Source of the DNA: Xanthobacteraceae bacterium
Lineage (GTDB): Bacteria > Pseudomonadota > Alphaproteobacteria > Rhizobiales > Xanthobacteraceae
NCBI GenBank assembly: GCA_030043175.1
Contig: JASHYD010000370.1
Span: forward strand, 1-5,243
Reading direction: 5' to 3'
DNA length: 5,243 nucleotides
Positions 1 to 5,243 of the stretch are shown piece after piece. Numbering within the stretch: the first letter of the stretch is position 1; each line of letters begins with the position of its first letter. Both the position numbers and the translations under genes were made by a program. The notes beneath the pieces were generated by a model, which saw nothing but the letters and a program-made list of their open reading frames with translations, did no database searches and had not been told where the DNA came from.

Positions 1-1
1 G

Positions 2-427
2 CCGACTGAGATCACGCTCGTCAGCGAGCTCAACCATCAGCCCCGGCATATCTATCTCAACGTTCCGCATTCGCCGGCTCCGAAGCCGTCGTGGTATGGC
101 GAATCGGTCGGCCACTACGAGGGAGACGAACTCGTGGTCGACACCATTGGCCTCAACGACAGGACGTTCGTGGACAATTACCGCACGCCCCACACCGAGC
201 AGATCCACGTGGTCGAGCGCTTTAAGATGATCGAAGGCGGCAAGACGCTCCAGGCGGTCATAACCGTTGACGACCCCGGCGCCTTCAACATGCCATGGTC
301 AGCGATCCAGCGATGGCGACGTGTGTCCGACCGACCCATGACCGAAATGATCTGCGCAGAAAACAACTTGAACTTTTTCAACTACGACGTCGTGCCGATC
401 CCGCAGGCTGAAAGGCCGGATTTCTAG
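2..427 (+). CDS. Conserved protein of unknown function, C-terminal part (5' end outside window)
   Basis: The frame is open from the left edge to a TAG at 425-427, giving 141 visible residues, so the true start lies upstream. I recognise the sequence type but know no function for it. It belongs to a family of uncharacterised proteins seen in acidobacteria and Bradyrhizobium-like bacteria. Features I associate with that family are visible in order: HIYLNVPHS (about residues 17-25), SWYGESVGHYEGDELVVDTIG (about 30-50), DRTFVDNYRTPHTEQ (about 53-67), HVVERF, TVDDPGAF followed by PWSAIQRWRR, and a C-terminal CAENN. The many conserved aromatic and acidic residues suggest a folded, probably beta-rich domain. 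Any signal peptide would be outside the window. The GTG at 134 is inside the conserved region and is not the start. Coding status is secure; function is unknown. Confidence 0.85.
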   Translation, partial: PTEITLVSELNHQPRHIYLNVPHSPAPKPSWYGESVGHYEGDELVVDTIGLNDRTFVDNYRTPHTEQIHVVERFKMIEGGKTLQAVITVDDPGAFNMPWSAIQRWRRVSDRPMTEMICAENNLNFFNYDVVPIPQAERPDF

Positions 428-465
428 CAGTTCAGCCTGATGCGCGAGTTGCACCGAAGCGGGGC

Positions 466-482
466 GCCAAACAAGCTTTGGC
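466..482 (+). terminator. Weak hairpin downstream of the first gene
   Basis: GCCAAA (466-471) and TTTGGC (477-482) form a perfect 6-bp stem around a 5-base loop, 38 bases past the TAG at 425-427. There is no following T-run and the stem cannot be extended by simple pairing, so termination here is only a possibility. Confidence 0.2.
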
Positions 483-904
483 ACCTCGGCCTCACCCTGT
501 CGCCGGTCTTGAGGACCCCAACAGGCTTGGTGCGCATGCAAGAGCGCGTGGGAAACCGTTGGAAAGAGCCTAAGAAAATTCGAAGAACCCTACGACGAGT
601 ACGCGATGTTGCCGGCCGTCGCCAATTCGCCCGTACGACCGGGCGCCTCATCGCAATGCGCACGTGCTCATTTCCCCCATTTGTAGCGCCGGCGGGCGAT
701 GAAGCGCGTTAGGGGCGCAGCGCGGCTGCCCGCCGACATCGCGTTCATGCATCTGCATTTTCGGCTGGCGCGACACAAACAGTTAGCCCGGGAGTTCGCG
801 CTCACTTCAGCGAGCAGGTCGCTGGCGCGTCGACGACCGGAAACTTCCGACACTATTTTCCAAAACTTGCCCGTGCACATGACAATTTGACACGGCCATC
901 CAGC

Positions 905-1010
905 CAGATGACAAAAACTTAAATTATTACAACATGATACGCGACACCACCCGGCATTGATCGCGGGGTTTGATAAATTTACCATATTGATTTTATGTCA
1001 AATTAATTCA
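905..1010 (+). promoter_or_regulatory. AT-rich upstream region with FNR/FixK-like near-dyad
   Basis: Two AT-rich blocks (about 911-940 and 968-1010) stand out from GC-rich surroundings directly upstream of the gene at 1047. The second holds TTGA (987-990) and TCAA (998-1001), arms matching an FNR/FixK half-site pair. They are separated by 7 bases instead of the usual 6, so the site is off spacing. It is centred about 53 bp before the ATG. A TTGATA at 970-975 could be a -35 element, but no -10 at a normal distance is good. A promoter somewhere here is likely; the exact elements are not settled. Confidence 0.35.
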
Positions 1011-1042
1011 GAGTCTCCGACTGCTGCACCCTCGAGAGACTC
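1011..1042 (+). promoter_or_regulatory. Inverted repeat spanning the ribosome binding site of the kinase-like/BON gene
   Basis: GAGTCTC (1011-1017) and GAGACTC (1036-1042) are perfect 7-base reverse complements separated by 18 bases. The right arm overlaps the only Shine-Dalgarno-like purine run (GAGAGA, 1034-1039) before the ATG at 1047, so in mRNA this fold would hide the ribosome binding site. Each arm also contains a GANTC sequence (1011-1015, 1038-1042), the target of the alphaproteobacterial methylase CcrM. The repeat is seen directly; a role in regulation is inferred. Confidence 0.35.
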
Positions 1043-1046
1043 CGAC

Positions 1047-1877
1047 ATGACCGTGATCGCAATGACTCGGCAGCTAGGCTGCCTGGGGACCGAAGTGGCA
1101 GATGGCATAGCCGGCCGCCTGGGACTTGAGATCATCCATTCCGAGATCGTGGCCAACAACGTTGCCGAGCGCCTCGGAGTGGAGGAGAGCACGGTGCTAC
1201 GCTACGTCGACGGTTCAGCCGCCCTGTTCGAGCGATTGGCGATCGATAAGCGCAAGTTTTCCCGCTACACGGCTGAGGAAATCCTGAGCATAGCCCAACG
1301 GGGCGGCGTTCTCATTCGCGGTTGGGGCGCAGCCACACTGCTGCGGGACGTGCCACACGTCATCAGCGTGCGCGTGTGTGCGTCGATGAATTTCCGCGTC
1401 CGCGTCATGATGGAGCGGTTCGGCAGCAAGGACGCCGAGGCGGTTTGCGAGCACTTGGAGCGCGTGGATGCGGCCCAGGCACGCGCAATGAGGGCGTCAT
1501 TCCATGTCGAGCAGGAGGATGCACTCCTTTATCACGCCGTCCTTAACACCGACCGCCTGCCAATCGATGCTTGTGTGAACGCGGTGTGTGAACTCGCCCG
1601 GCACAGACGCTTCCGCGATCCGGCGACGGTGCGCGCGGAGCTTGCCAACAAACTCCTGGAGGCCAAGGTCAACTCGGCGCTGACCGACGAGATCAGCATG
1701 GGCGCTGCTCCGACCGGCGTCACCGTCTCTGCCGCGAACGGGCGGATCACGCTCGTCGGCACCTCATCGAGCGGGGGATTGCGAGGGCGGGCCGAGAGGA
1801 TCGCGCATCGGGTTCCGGGTGTCCGTCAGATCGACAACCGCATCGTTAGCGTTCCAAATCGCGGCAAAGCATTTTAA
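1047..1877 (+). CDS. Cytidylate kinase-like family protein with C-terminal BON domain
   Basis: The product is 276 residues. Residues 1 to about 190 resemble the cytidylate-kinase-like family (Cytidylate_kin2 type): an N-terminal strand and degenerate P-loop TRQLGCLGTEVA (7-18), then HSEIVANNVAERLG (31-44), SRYTAEEIL (72-80), the signature RGWGAATLLR (91-100), VRVCASMNFRVRVMMERFG (108-126), and DALLYHAVLNTDRLP (158-172). Residues about 198-270 look like a BON domain, with the helix LANKLLEAKVNSAL, the strands VTVSAANGRITLVG, and a closing helix and strand ending VPGVRQIDNRIVSV. The P-loop has no Lys, so kinase activity is uncertain. No signal peptide or membrane segment is visible, so a cytoplasmic location is likely. 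I chose ATG 1047 because it has a GAGAGA run 7 bases upstream and the protein match begins there; the frame is open further upstream to a TTG at 957, but that extension looks non-conserved. The family's substrate is unknown to me. Confidence 0.85.
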   Translation: MTVIAMTRQLGCLGTEVADGIAGRLGLEIIHSEIVANNVAERLGVEESTVLRYVDGSAALFERLAIDKRKFSRYTAEEILSIAQRGGVLIRGWGAATLLRDVPHVISVRVCASMNFRVRVMMERFGSKDAEAVCEHLERVDAAQARAMRASFHVEQEDALLYHAVLNTDRLPIDACVNAVCELARHRRFRDPATVRAELANKLLEAKVNSALTDEISMGAAPTGVTVSAANGRITLVGTSSSGGLRGRAERIAHRVPGVRQIDNRIVSVPNRGKAF

Positions 1878-2008
1878 CCCCCATTCAGCCTTGCGCTGCT
1901 GCGCCGCCGTCTCTCCCGCGACCGAGCCGGTCAACCTGCCGTATCTGAGGAGGCCGGGTGGCTCTGTTGCGCACGGCGTCGCATGTCCAAACACTCCGCA
2001 GTTCAGAT

Positions 2009-2032
2009 AGCCTTCCGGGACAATTGAAGGCT
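2009..2032. repeat. Inverted repeat, possible weak terminator
   Basis: AGCCTTC (2009-2015) and GAAGGCT (2026-2032) are perfect 7-base complements around a 10-base loop. They lie about 130 bases after the stop of the kinase-like gene. No T-run follows on either strand, so a terminator role is weak. Confidence 0.25.
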
Positions 2033-2176
2033 TCTGGCGAGACGCGCCTCGGATAACTCCGAAAGGGCCTGGGTACCCCGCCCAAATCTGCCTCTGGGTT
2101 TAGCGAAAACAACTCGGCCAGCGCGGTAGAAGTCTCGGCGAGGGGGGCGTTGCAAGATACTCCGAGCGCCAGGGAC

Positions 2177-2201
2177 AAAAGCCTCTGACTTTAGTCAGGG
2201 G
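2177..2201 (-). terminator. Probable Rho-independent terminator of nadK
   Basis: Arms 2182-2190 and 2193-2201 pair over 9 bases with one G-T mismatch, in practice an 8-bp stem with a TTTA/TAAA tetraloop. Read on the minus strand, the hairpin begins 5 bases after the nadK TAA (2207-2209) and is followed by C then TTTT (complement of 2177-2180). This is the usual layout of an intrinsic terminator, though with a short T-run. On the plus strand the trailing sequence is poor in T. Confidence 0.6.
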
Positions 2202-2206
2202 TTAGG

Positions 2207-2980
2207 TTACACGCCGAACTGCTCGCGCAAGATCCGCTCATCAAGGTTATGGCCCGGGTCGAACAGCATGCGCATCGCGATGTCGTGCTCCATGCGGATT
2301 TCGACACTGTGTACGAAGCGCACCTCGTGGTGATCGGCGACGGCGGCGACCGGGCGCTTGGCAGATTCAAGCACGTTGATGCTGACGACGGCGGTGTCCG
2401 GCAGCAACACGCTGTGAAAGCGGCGCGGACGGAACGGGCTGATCGGGGTGAGCGCCAGCAGCGCCGCCCCAATCGGGATGATCGGTCCTTGGGCCGAAAG
2501 ATTGTAGGCGGTGGAACCAGCCGGCGTCGCCACCATGATGCCGTCGCCGTCGAGTTGGGCAAGCCGTTCCTTGCCGTCAACCAGGATGCGAAGGCGCGCC
2601 AGTTGATTCGTCTGACGGAACAGTGCGACCTCGTTGATGGCGCGCGCTATGTGAACCTCGCCGCCGGCATCGATTGCGCTCATGGCCAGCGGATGGATCA
2701 CGGTCTCCTCGGCGGCGGCCAGACGTTCCTTGAGGCCATCCTCGCGGTACTCGTTCATCATGAAGCCGACGGTGCCGCGGTTCATGCCGTAGATCGGCTT
2801 GCCGGACGCCATGAATTTGTGCAGGGTCTGCAGCATCAGGCCGTCGCCGCCGAGCGCCACGATGACGTCGGCGCCGGCAGGGGTCACGTGGCCATACCGG
2901 TGCGTGAGCGCGTCGCGCGCCATTTCTGCCTCCGGGATGGCACTGGTGACGAACGCGATGCGGTCGCGGCGTTGACTCAT
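2207..2980 (-). CDS. nadK: NAD kinase
   Basis: The product is 257 residues, the usual size for alphaproteobacterial NAD kinases. It phosphorylates NAD+ with ATP to make NADP+ in the cytoplasm and is the main source of NADP(H) for biosynthesis. Family motifs are complete: [14 protein letters not shown] with the GGDG loop at 44-47, MNRGTVGF (66-73), INEVALFRQ with the conserved Asn-Glu at 116-117, and [20 protein letters not shown] (144-163). The TPAGSTAY form and the following [12 protein letters not shown] and LLPD are what I expect for rhizobial-type enzymes. The open frame extends upstream to 3139, but the protein match starts at [11 protein letters not shown], so ATG 2980 is chosen. Its Shine-Dalgarno is weak (GAAAGAA 8 bases before the ATG). 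It is transcribed away from cutA, with a terminator hairpin just after the stop. Confidence 0.96.
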   Translation of the reverse strand: MSQRRDRIAFVTSAIPEAEMARDALTHRYGHVTPAGADVIVALGGDGLMLQTLHKFMASGKPIYGMNRGTVGFMMNEYREDGLKERLAAAEETVIHPLAMSAIDAGGEVHIARAINEVALFRQTNQLARLRILVDGKERLAQLDGDGIMVATPAGSTAYNLSAQGPIIPIGAALLALTPISPFRPRRFHSVLLPDTAVVSINVLESAKRPVAAVADHHEVRFVHSVEIRMEHDIAMRMLFDPGHNLDERILREQFGV

Positions 2981-2986
2981 GGAGGC

Positions 2987-3009
2987 CGTTCTTTCGTTGA
3001 AAGGGAACG
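2987..3009. repeat. Bulged inverted repeat in the nadK-cutA divergent spacer
   Basis: CGTTC-TTTC (2987-2995) pairs with GAAA (2999-3002) and GAACG (3005-3009), giving 9 base pairs around a GTT loop with a 2-base GG bulge. It lies inside the 43 bp between the two divergent starts and, on the minus strand, covers the weak nadK ribosome binding site. It could be an operator or a leader hairpin; this is inference from position. Confidence 0.35.
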
Positions 3010-3023
3010 CAGAGGTTCGCAGC

Positions 3024-3410
3024 ATGGAACGGGCGGTGCTCGTGTACACAACCTTTCCTTCGGTTGTCGAGGCTGAGAAGGTCGGCAACGACCTGGTAAG
3101 TGCCCGTCTTGCAGCCTGTGTCAACATCCTGCCGGGCATGATCTCGACCTATCGCTGGCAAGGCGCCGTCGAGCGCGCCGAGGAAGTCGTGATGATCGTC
3201 AAGACGCGGGCCTCGCTCGCCGAGGCGGTTCGGGCCAGCGTCAGGGCGACGCACCCCTACGACACGCCAGCCATCGTGGTGCTCCCGGTCGAGAGTGTCG
3301 ACGACCGCTATTTCGCTTGGATTCTCAATGCGACCGCTCCGGAGGGAGATGAGCCCGCCTCTGGGTCCCTGCATGGCCCGCGCGAATATCCTTTCGAATC
3401 AAGGAAATGA
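3024..3410 (+). CDS. cutA: Divalent-cation tolerance protein CutA
   Basis: The product is 128 residues from ATG 3024. CutA1 proteins are small, very stable cytoplasmic trimers with a ferredoxin-like fold, named from copper-tolerance genetics in E. coli; their exact role is unsettled. The full family signature is present: [17 protein letters not shown] (5-21), [19 protein letters not shown] (29-47) with the conserved Cys at 32, EEVVMIVKT (53-61), [13 protein letters not shown] (77-89) and YFAWI (96-100). The core ends near residue 104; about 24 further residues, rich in Pro, Gly, Glu and Ser, form a tail longer than usual for the family. ATG 3024 is preferred because AGAGG lies 8 bases upstream and the family match starts there. 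An in-frame ATG at 2979 lacks a ribosome binding site and would overlap the nadK start codon. Confidence 0.93.
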   Translation: MERAVLVYTTFPSVVEAEKVGNDLVSARLAACVNILPGMISTYRWQGAVERAEEVVMIVKTRASLAEAVRASVRATHPYDTPAIVVLPVESVDDRYFAWILNATAPEGDEPASGSLHGPREYPFESRK

Positions 3411-3594
3411 CGGCGCCCCTTGGGGTCGAAATGGCTTGTGTTGTTTGCCCAACCTGTCGGGCCAACGCGTGAAAAACGTCGTCTCGCCACGCGCTCTGCA
3501 GCTCATTATGAACAGCGGACAACAGCGCCTTTAGCTGCGCTTCACCTACGTGAACGCCGCTGTGTAGCACGCTTCAGAACGAATTCAGCCCGCC

Positions 3595-3688
3595 GCGCTT
3601 ATAGAGAGAGCAAGATCGATCATGAACCCGATCGATTTGAATCCCCTGGGCCTGCAATTAGGCCCGAGAGGCATAGAAAGGACACGTC
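3595..3688 (+). promoter_or_regulatory. Leader of the exported Lys/His-rich gene: two tandem hairpins and RBS
   Basis: A -10-like TTATAG lies at 3599-3604, without a good -35 at normal spacing. It is followed by two inverted repeats. The first has ATCGATC (3615-3621) against GATCGAT (3630-3636) with an 8-base loop, extendable by a G-T and an A-T pair to 3613-3638. The second has GGGCCT (3648-3653) against AGGCCC (3660-3665) with a 6-base loop. A GANTC site (GAATC, 3639-3643) sits between them. The Shine-Dalgarno AAAGGA (3677-3682) is 6 bases before the ATG at 3689 and is free of both stems. The rest of 3411-3594 shows nothing I can name. Confidence 0.4.
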
Positions 3689-4075
3689 ATGTTCCGCAAA
3701 ATTGCGATTGCGCTCGTCGCCGCGAGCGTCCTCGGCGCTCCAGTTCTAGCACAGCAGACGACCACGACACCCAACGATAGCAAGCTCTCCCCGAGCGCAT
3801 CCACCCCCAACGCCACTACGCCTGAGACAACCGAGAAGACAGTCACGAAGGCCACCAAGCACCGGGTGGTGGCCCGCCATCACCGGCACGCCAAGGTGGC
3901 TAAGTACGGCAAGTCCCGCGCCTCAAAGATGGCGAAGTATGGCAAGGCCGGAAAGTCCGGGGCCAAGTACGGGAAATACACGCATCATACGAGCCGCACC
4001 CCTACCAAACATGCCTACGGCAAGGCCGCAAAACCCGCGATGAAGTCAAAGGCATCCCGGCCCGGCCTCGACTAA
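3689..4075 (+). CDS. Small exported Lys/His-rich protein with AKYGK repeats
   Basis: The product is 128 residues. The N-terminus is a classic Sec signal peptide: MFRK, a hydrophobic core IAIALVAASVLG, and a likely signal peptidase I cut after PVLA at residue 21. Residues 22-50 are rich in Thr, Pro, Ser and Asn, as in an unstructured linker. Residues 54-128 are strongly basic with Lys, His, Ala, Gly and Tyr, include HHRH (64-67), and carry three AKYGK repeats at 71-75, 82-86 and 92-96, with a related AYGK at 109-112. The likely location is periplasm or cell surface. It resembles small His-rich exported proteins common in Bradyrhizobium; I recall a family label 'His-rich protein BRANT' for such proteins but cannot confirm membership. 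Metal binding through His, or binding to polyanions, is possible but unproven. A good ribosome binding site supports the start. Confidence 0.8.
   Translation: MFRKIAIALVAASVLGAPVLAQQTTTTPNDSKLSPSASTPNATTPETTEKTVTKATKHRVVARHHRHAKVAKYGKSRASKMAKYGKAGKSGAKYGKYTHHTSRTPTKHAYGKAAKPAMKSKASRPGLD
3899..3976 (+). repeat. Three in-gene AKYGK-coding repeats
   Basis: Codons for Ala-Lys-Tyr-Gly-Lys occur at 3899-3913, 3932-3946 and 3962-3976, with periods of 11 and 10 codons. The copies differ at third codon positions (TAC/TAT, GGC/GGG, AAG/AAA), which points to kept protein sequence and not to a fresh DNA duplication. Confidence 0.7.
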
Positions 4076-4119
4076 GCGAACCCTCACCCGACCGAACAAC
4101 ACCGACTCCAGAACCCAAG

Positions 4120-4147
4120 GGAGGCCGGCCCCAAGAGGCCGGCCTTC
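4120..4147. terminator. Strong GC hairpin between convergent genes
   Basis: GGCCGGCC at 4123-4130 and again at 4137-4144 pair around a 6-base loop. The stem extends by A-T, G-T and G-C to 11 pairs (4120-4130 with 4137-4147). It lies 44 bases after the stop of the exported-protein gene and 49 bases after the stop of the convergent aas. It can therefore serve both, although neither strand has a proper T-run. Confidence 0.5.
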
Positions 4148-4196
4148 GGCTGCCATGATTGCGTGATACGGCCCATCGGACATCAGCGTGCATCAT

Positions 4197-5243
4197 CTAT
4201 GCTGCGCCCTCGAGTTTCGCGCGTTCCCGCACGAAATTCGTGAGCGCGATATTGTCGATCTTGCCCGAGCCGAGCAGTGGGAGCTTGTCCAGGGTCAGCA
4301 CCTCAGCCGGCACCATCATTTCTGAGGCGCCGTGAGCGCGCGCGAAGGCTGCGAGATCGGAGCGCCGGGCGCCGGACTTGTTCGTGACAAGCACGAGGCG
4401 TTCGCCCTTGCGGGCGTCCGCAACCGTGGCGGCGCCCGACATGGCGTCGGGCCAAAGTTCAGCCGCGAGCGCCTCCACGGCAGCGAGCGAAATCATCTCG
4501 CCACCGACCTTGGCGAAGCGTCTGGCGCGGCCCTTGATGGCGATGAACCCCTCCGCGTCGATTGTCACGATGTCGCCGGTATCGTGCCAGCCTTGGGGCG
4601 GGCGTTCGATCACGCCGGGGTTCTCGGCGCGCACATAGCCGAGCATCACGTTTGGGCCGCGCACGTAAAGGCGGCCACCCTCCTCGACGCCCGGCACCGG
4701 TTCAAGCCGCGCTTCCATTCCGGGCATGAGCCGCCCGACGGTGCCGAACTTGTTGAACACCGGGGTGTTGAGCGCCAGCACCGGCGCTGTCTCGGTGACG
4801 CCATAGCCTTCGAGGATGCGCAGGCCGAATTTCTCCATATAGGTGCGCCGTGTTGACTCTTTCACCGGCTCTGCGCCGGCCAGGATGTAGCGCAGCGAGC
4901 GGAAATCATAAGCGTTGGCGCTGCGGGCATAGCCGGCCAAAAATGTGTCTGTGCCGAACATGATGGTCGCGTTCACGCCGTAGATCATCTCGGGCACGAT
5001 GCGATAATGCAGCGGTGAGGGATAGAGATAGATCGGCACGCCACTCACCAGTGGAAGCATGAGGCCGACAGTCAAGCCAAAGGAATGGAACACGGGCAGG
5101 ACATTGAATACCTTGTCGGTGCGGCCGAAGTCGATCCGCGCCTCCGCCTGGGCCGCATTGGCGAGAATGTTTCGGTGAGATAGCACGACGCCCTTCGGCA
5201 TACCCTCCGAGCCCGATGTGAACAGGATGGCGGCCGGATCGTC
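4197..5243 (-). CDS. aas: Aas: acyl-[ACP] synthetase / 2-acylglycerophosphoethanolamine acyltransferase, C-terminal part
   Basis: The frame is open from the right edge to a TAG (4197-4199), giving 348 visible residues; the start lies outside the window. This is the AMP-forming synthetase half of Aas, which activates fatty acids onto acyl carrier protein and re-acylates lysophosphatidylethanolamine at the inner membrane. Motifs in order: the AMP-binding loop TSGSEGMPKGV (9-19), LPVFHSFGLTVGL (49-61), SPLHYRIVPE (76-85), ILEGYGVTETAPV (143-155), HDTGD (220-224), GRARRFAKVGGEM (238-250) and the C-terminal catalytic-lysine loop LPLLGSGKIDN (321-331). Phrases such as YPSPLHYRIVPE and RILEGYGVTE match E. 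coli Aas from memory, which is why I prefer Aas over a generic acyl-CoA ligase. In related bacteria the missing N-terminal part often carries a PlsC-type acyltransferase and sometimes a fused transporter domain. The in-frame ATG at 5201 lies inside the AMP-binding loop and is not the start. Confidence 0.93.
   Translation of the reverse strand, partial: DDPAAILFTSGSEGMPKGVVLSHRNILANAAQAEARIDFGRTDKVFNVLPVFHSFGLTVGLMLPLVSGVPIYLYPSPLHYRIVPEMIYGVNATIMFGTDTFLAGYARSANAYDFRSLRYILAGAEPVKESTRRTYMEKFGLRILEGYGVTETAPVLALNTPVFNKFGTVGRLMPGMEARLEPVPGVEEGGRLYVRGPNVMLGYVRAENPGVIERPPQGWHDTGDIVTIDAEGFIAIKGRARRFAKVGGEMISLAAVEALAAELWPDAMSGAATVADARKGERLVLVTNKSGARRSDLAAFARAHGASEMMVPAEVLTLDKLPLLGSGKIDNIALTNFVRERAKLEGAA

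Larger units (their letters stand above)
428..1046. other. Gene-free stretch with AT-rich promoter-like right half
   Basis: This 619-base stretch has no open frame that I recognise or that looks conserved. Short frames on both strands (for example 440-712 plus, 668-985 minus) encode Arg-rich or Cys-rich, low-information peptides typical of shadow frames. A perfect 6-bp inverted repeat with a 5-base loop lies at 466-482, 38 bases after the preceding stop. It has no T-run, so it is only a weak terminator candidate. From about 905 to 1010 the base composition falls to strongly AT-rich, unlike the GC-rich remainder, which fits a regulatory region for the gene starting at 1047. Confidence 0.5.
1878..2206. 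other. Gene-free stretch between kinase-like gene and nadK
   Basis: I see no convincing gene in these 329 bases. A minus-strand frame at 1885-2178 and a plus frame at 1819-2010 give unrecognised low-information peptides. The stretch contains a 7-bp inverted repeat at 2009-2032 and the probable nadK terminator at 2177-2201. The sequence starting at 1960 (GGCTCTGTTGCG) resembles the end of IS6-type insertion sequences, but no matching opposite end or transposase is present. Confidence 0.45.

Noticed and set aside
440..712. 90-residue plus-strand frame after the first gene
   Set aside because: Arg-rich, no recognisable domain, no good ribosome binding site; typical of chance frames in GC-rich DNA.
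668..985. 105-residue minus-strand frame in the gap
   Set aside because: Cys- and Arg-rich low-information sequence crossing the AT-rich regulatory block; no recognised family.
1960..1978. Sequence GGCTCTGTTGCG resembling an IS6-type insertion sequence end
   Set aside because: No partner inverted repeat, no transposase fragment and no target duplication are visible in the window; a short chance match is the simpler explanation.
1885..2178. 97-residue minus-strand frame downstream of the nadK terminator
   Set aside because: No recognisable motif, lies just after a probable terminator and overlaps inverted repeats.
2249..3076. Long plus-strand frame opposite nadK (275 codons)
   Set aside because: It is antisense to a clear NAD kinase and has the His/Arg/Ala/Gly bias of a shadow frame.
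3576..3600. Possible EcfG general-stress promoter (AGAAC ... CGCTT)
   Set aside because: Both elements carry mismatches to GGAAC/CGTT and the spacing of 15 bases is too short.
3420..3749. 109-residue plus-strand frame between cutA and the exported-protein gene
   Set aside because: It overlaps the start of the well-supported gene at 3689 and shows no motif or ribosome binding site.
4332..4856. Plus-strand frame of 174 codons opposite aas
   Set aside because: Antisense to a strongly matching Aas sequence; composition is that of a shadow frame.

Overview
The window reads as chromosomal DNA from a GC-rich alphaproteobacterium, most likely Bradyrhizobiaceae (Bradyrhizobium/Rhodopseudomonas-like). 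This rests on the style of the NAD kinase, the Aas sequence, the cytidylate-kinase-like/BON protein, the small secreted His/Lys-rich protein and GANTC sites near genes. The placement is by recognition only; no search was run. I see no complete mobile element, CRISPR array, tRNA or rRNA.

Layout from left to right. (1) 2-427 (+) is the 3' end of a conserved protein family of unknown function. (2) 428-1046 has no convincing gene; its right part is strikingly AT-rich and leads into (3) 1047-1877 (+), a cytidylate-kinase-like protein with a C-terminal BON domain. (4) 1878-2206 has no convincing gene but ends in a hairpin that fits a terminator for the leftward nadK. (5) 2207-2980 (-) is NAD kinase. 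(6) 3024-3410 (+) is CutA, divergent from nadK with only 43 bp between the starts. (7) 3411-3688 is a leader region with two tandem hairpins, followed by (8) 3689-4075 (+), a small exported Lys/His-rich protein. (9) A strong GC hairpin at 4120-4147 separates it from (10) 4197-5243 (-), the C-terminal acyl-ACP synthetase part of Aas, which runs off the right edge.

The genes alternate in strand and do not form one operon or pathway. NadK (NADP supply), Aas (lysophospholipid re-acylation) and CutA are housekeeping-type functions. The less understood parts are the kinase-like/BON fusion, the exported repeat protein, and several inverted repeats in gene leaders. I did not find a clear new multi-gene system; the most interesting points are at the level of single genes and their leaders.
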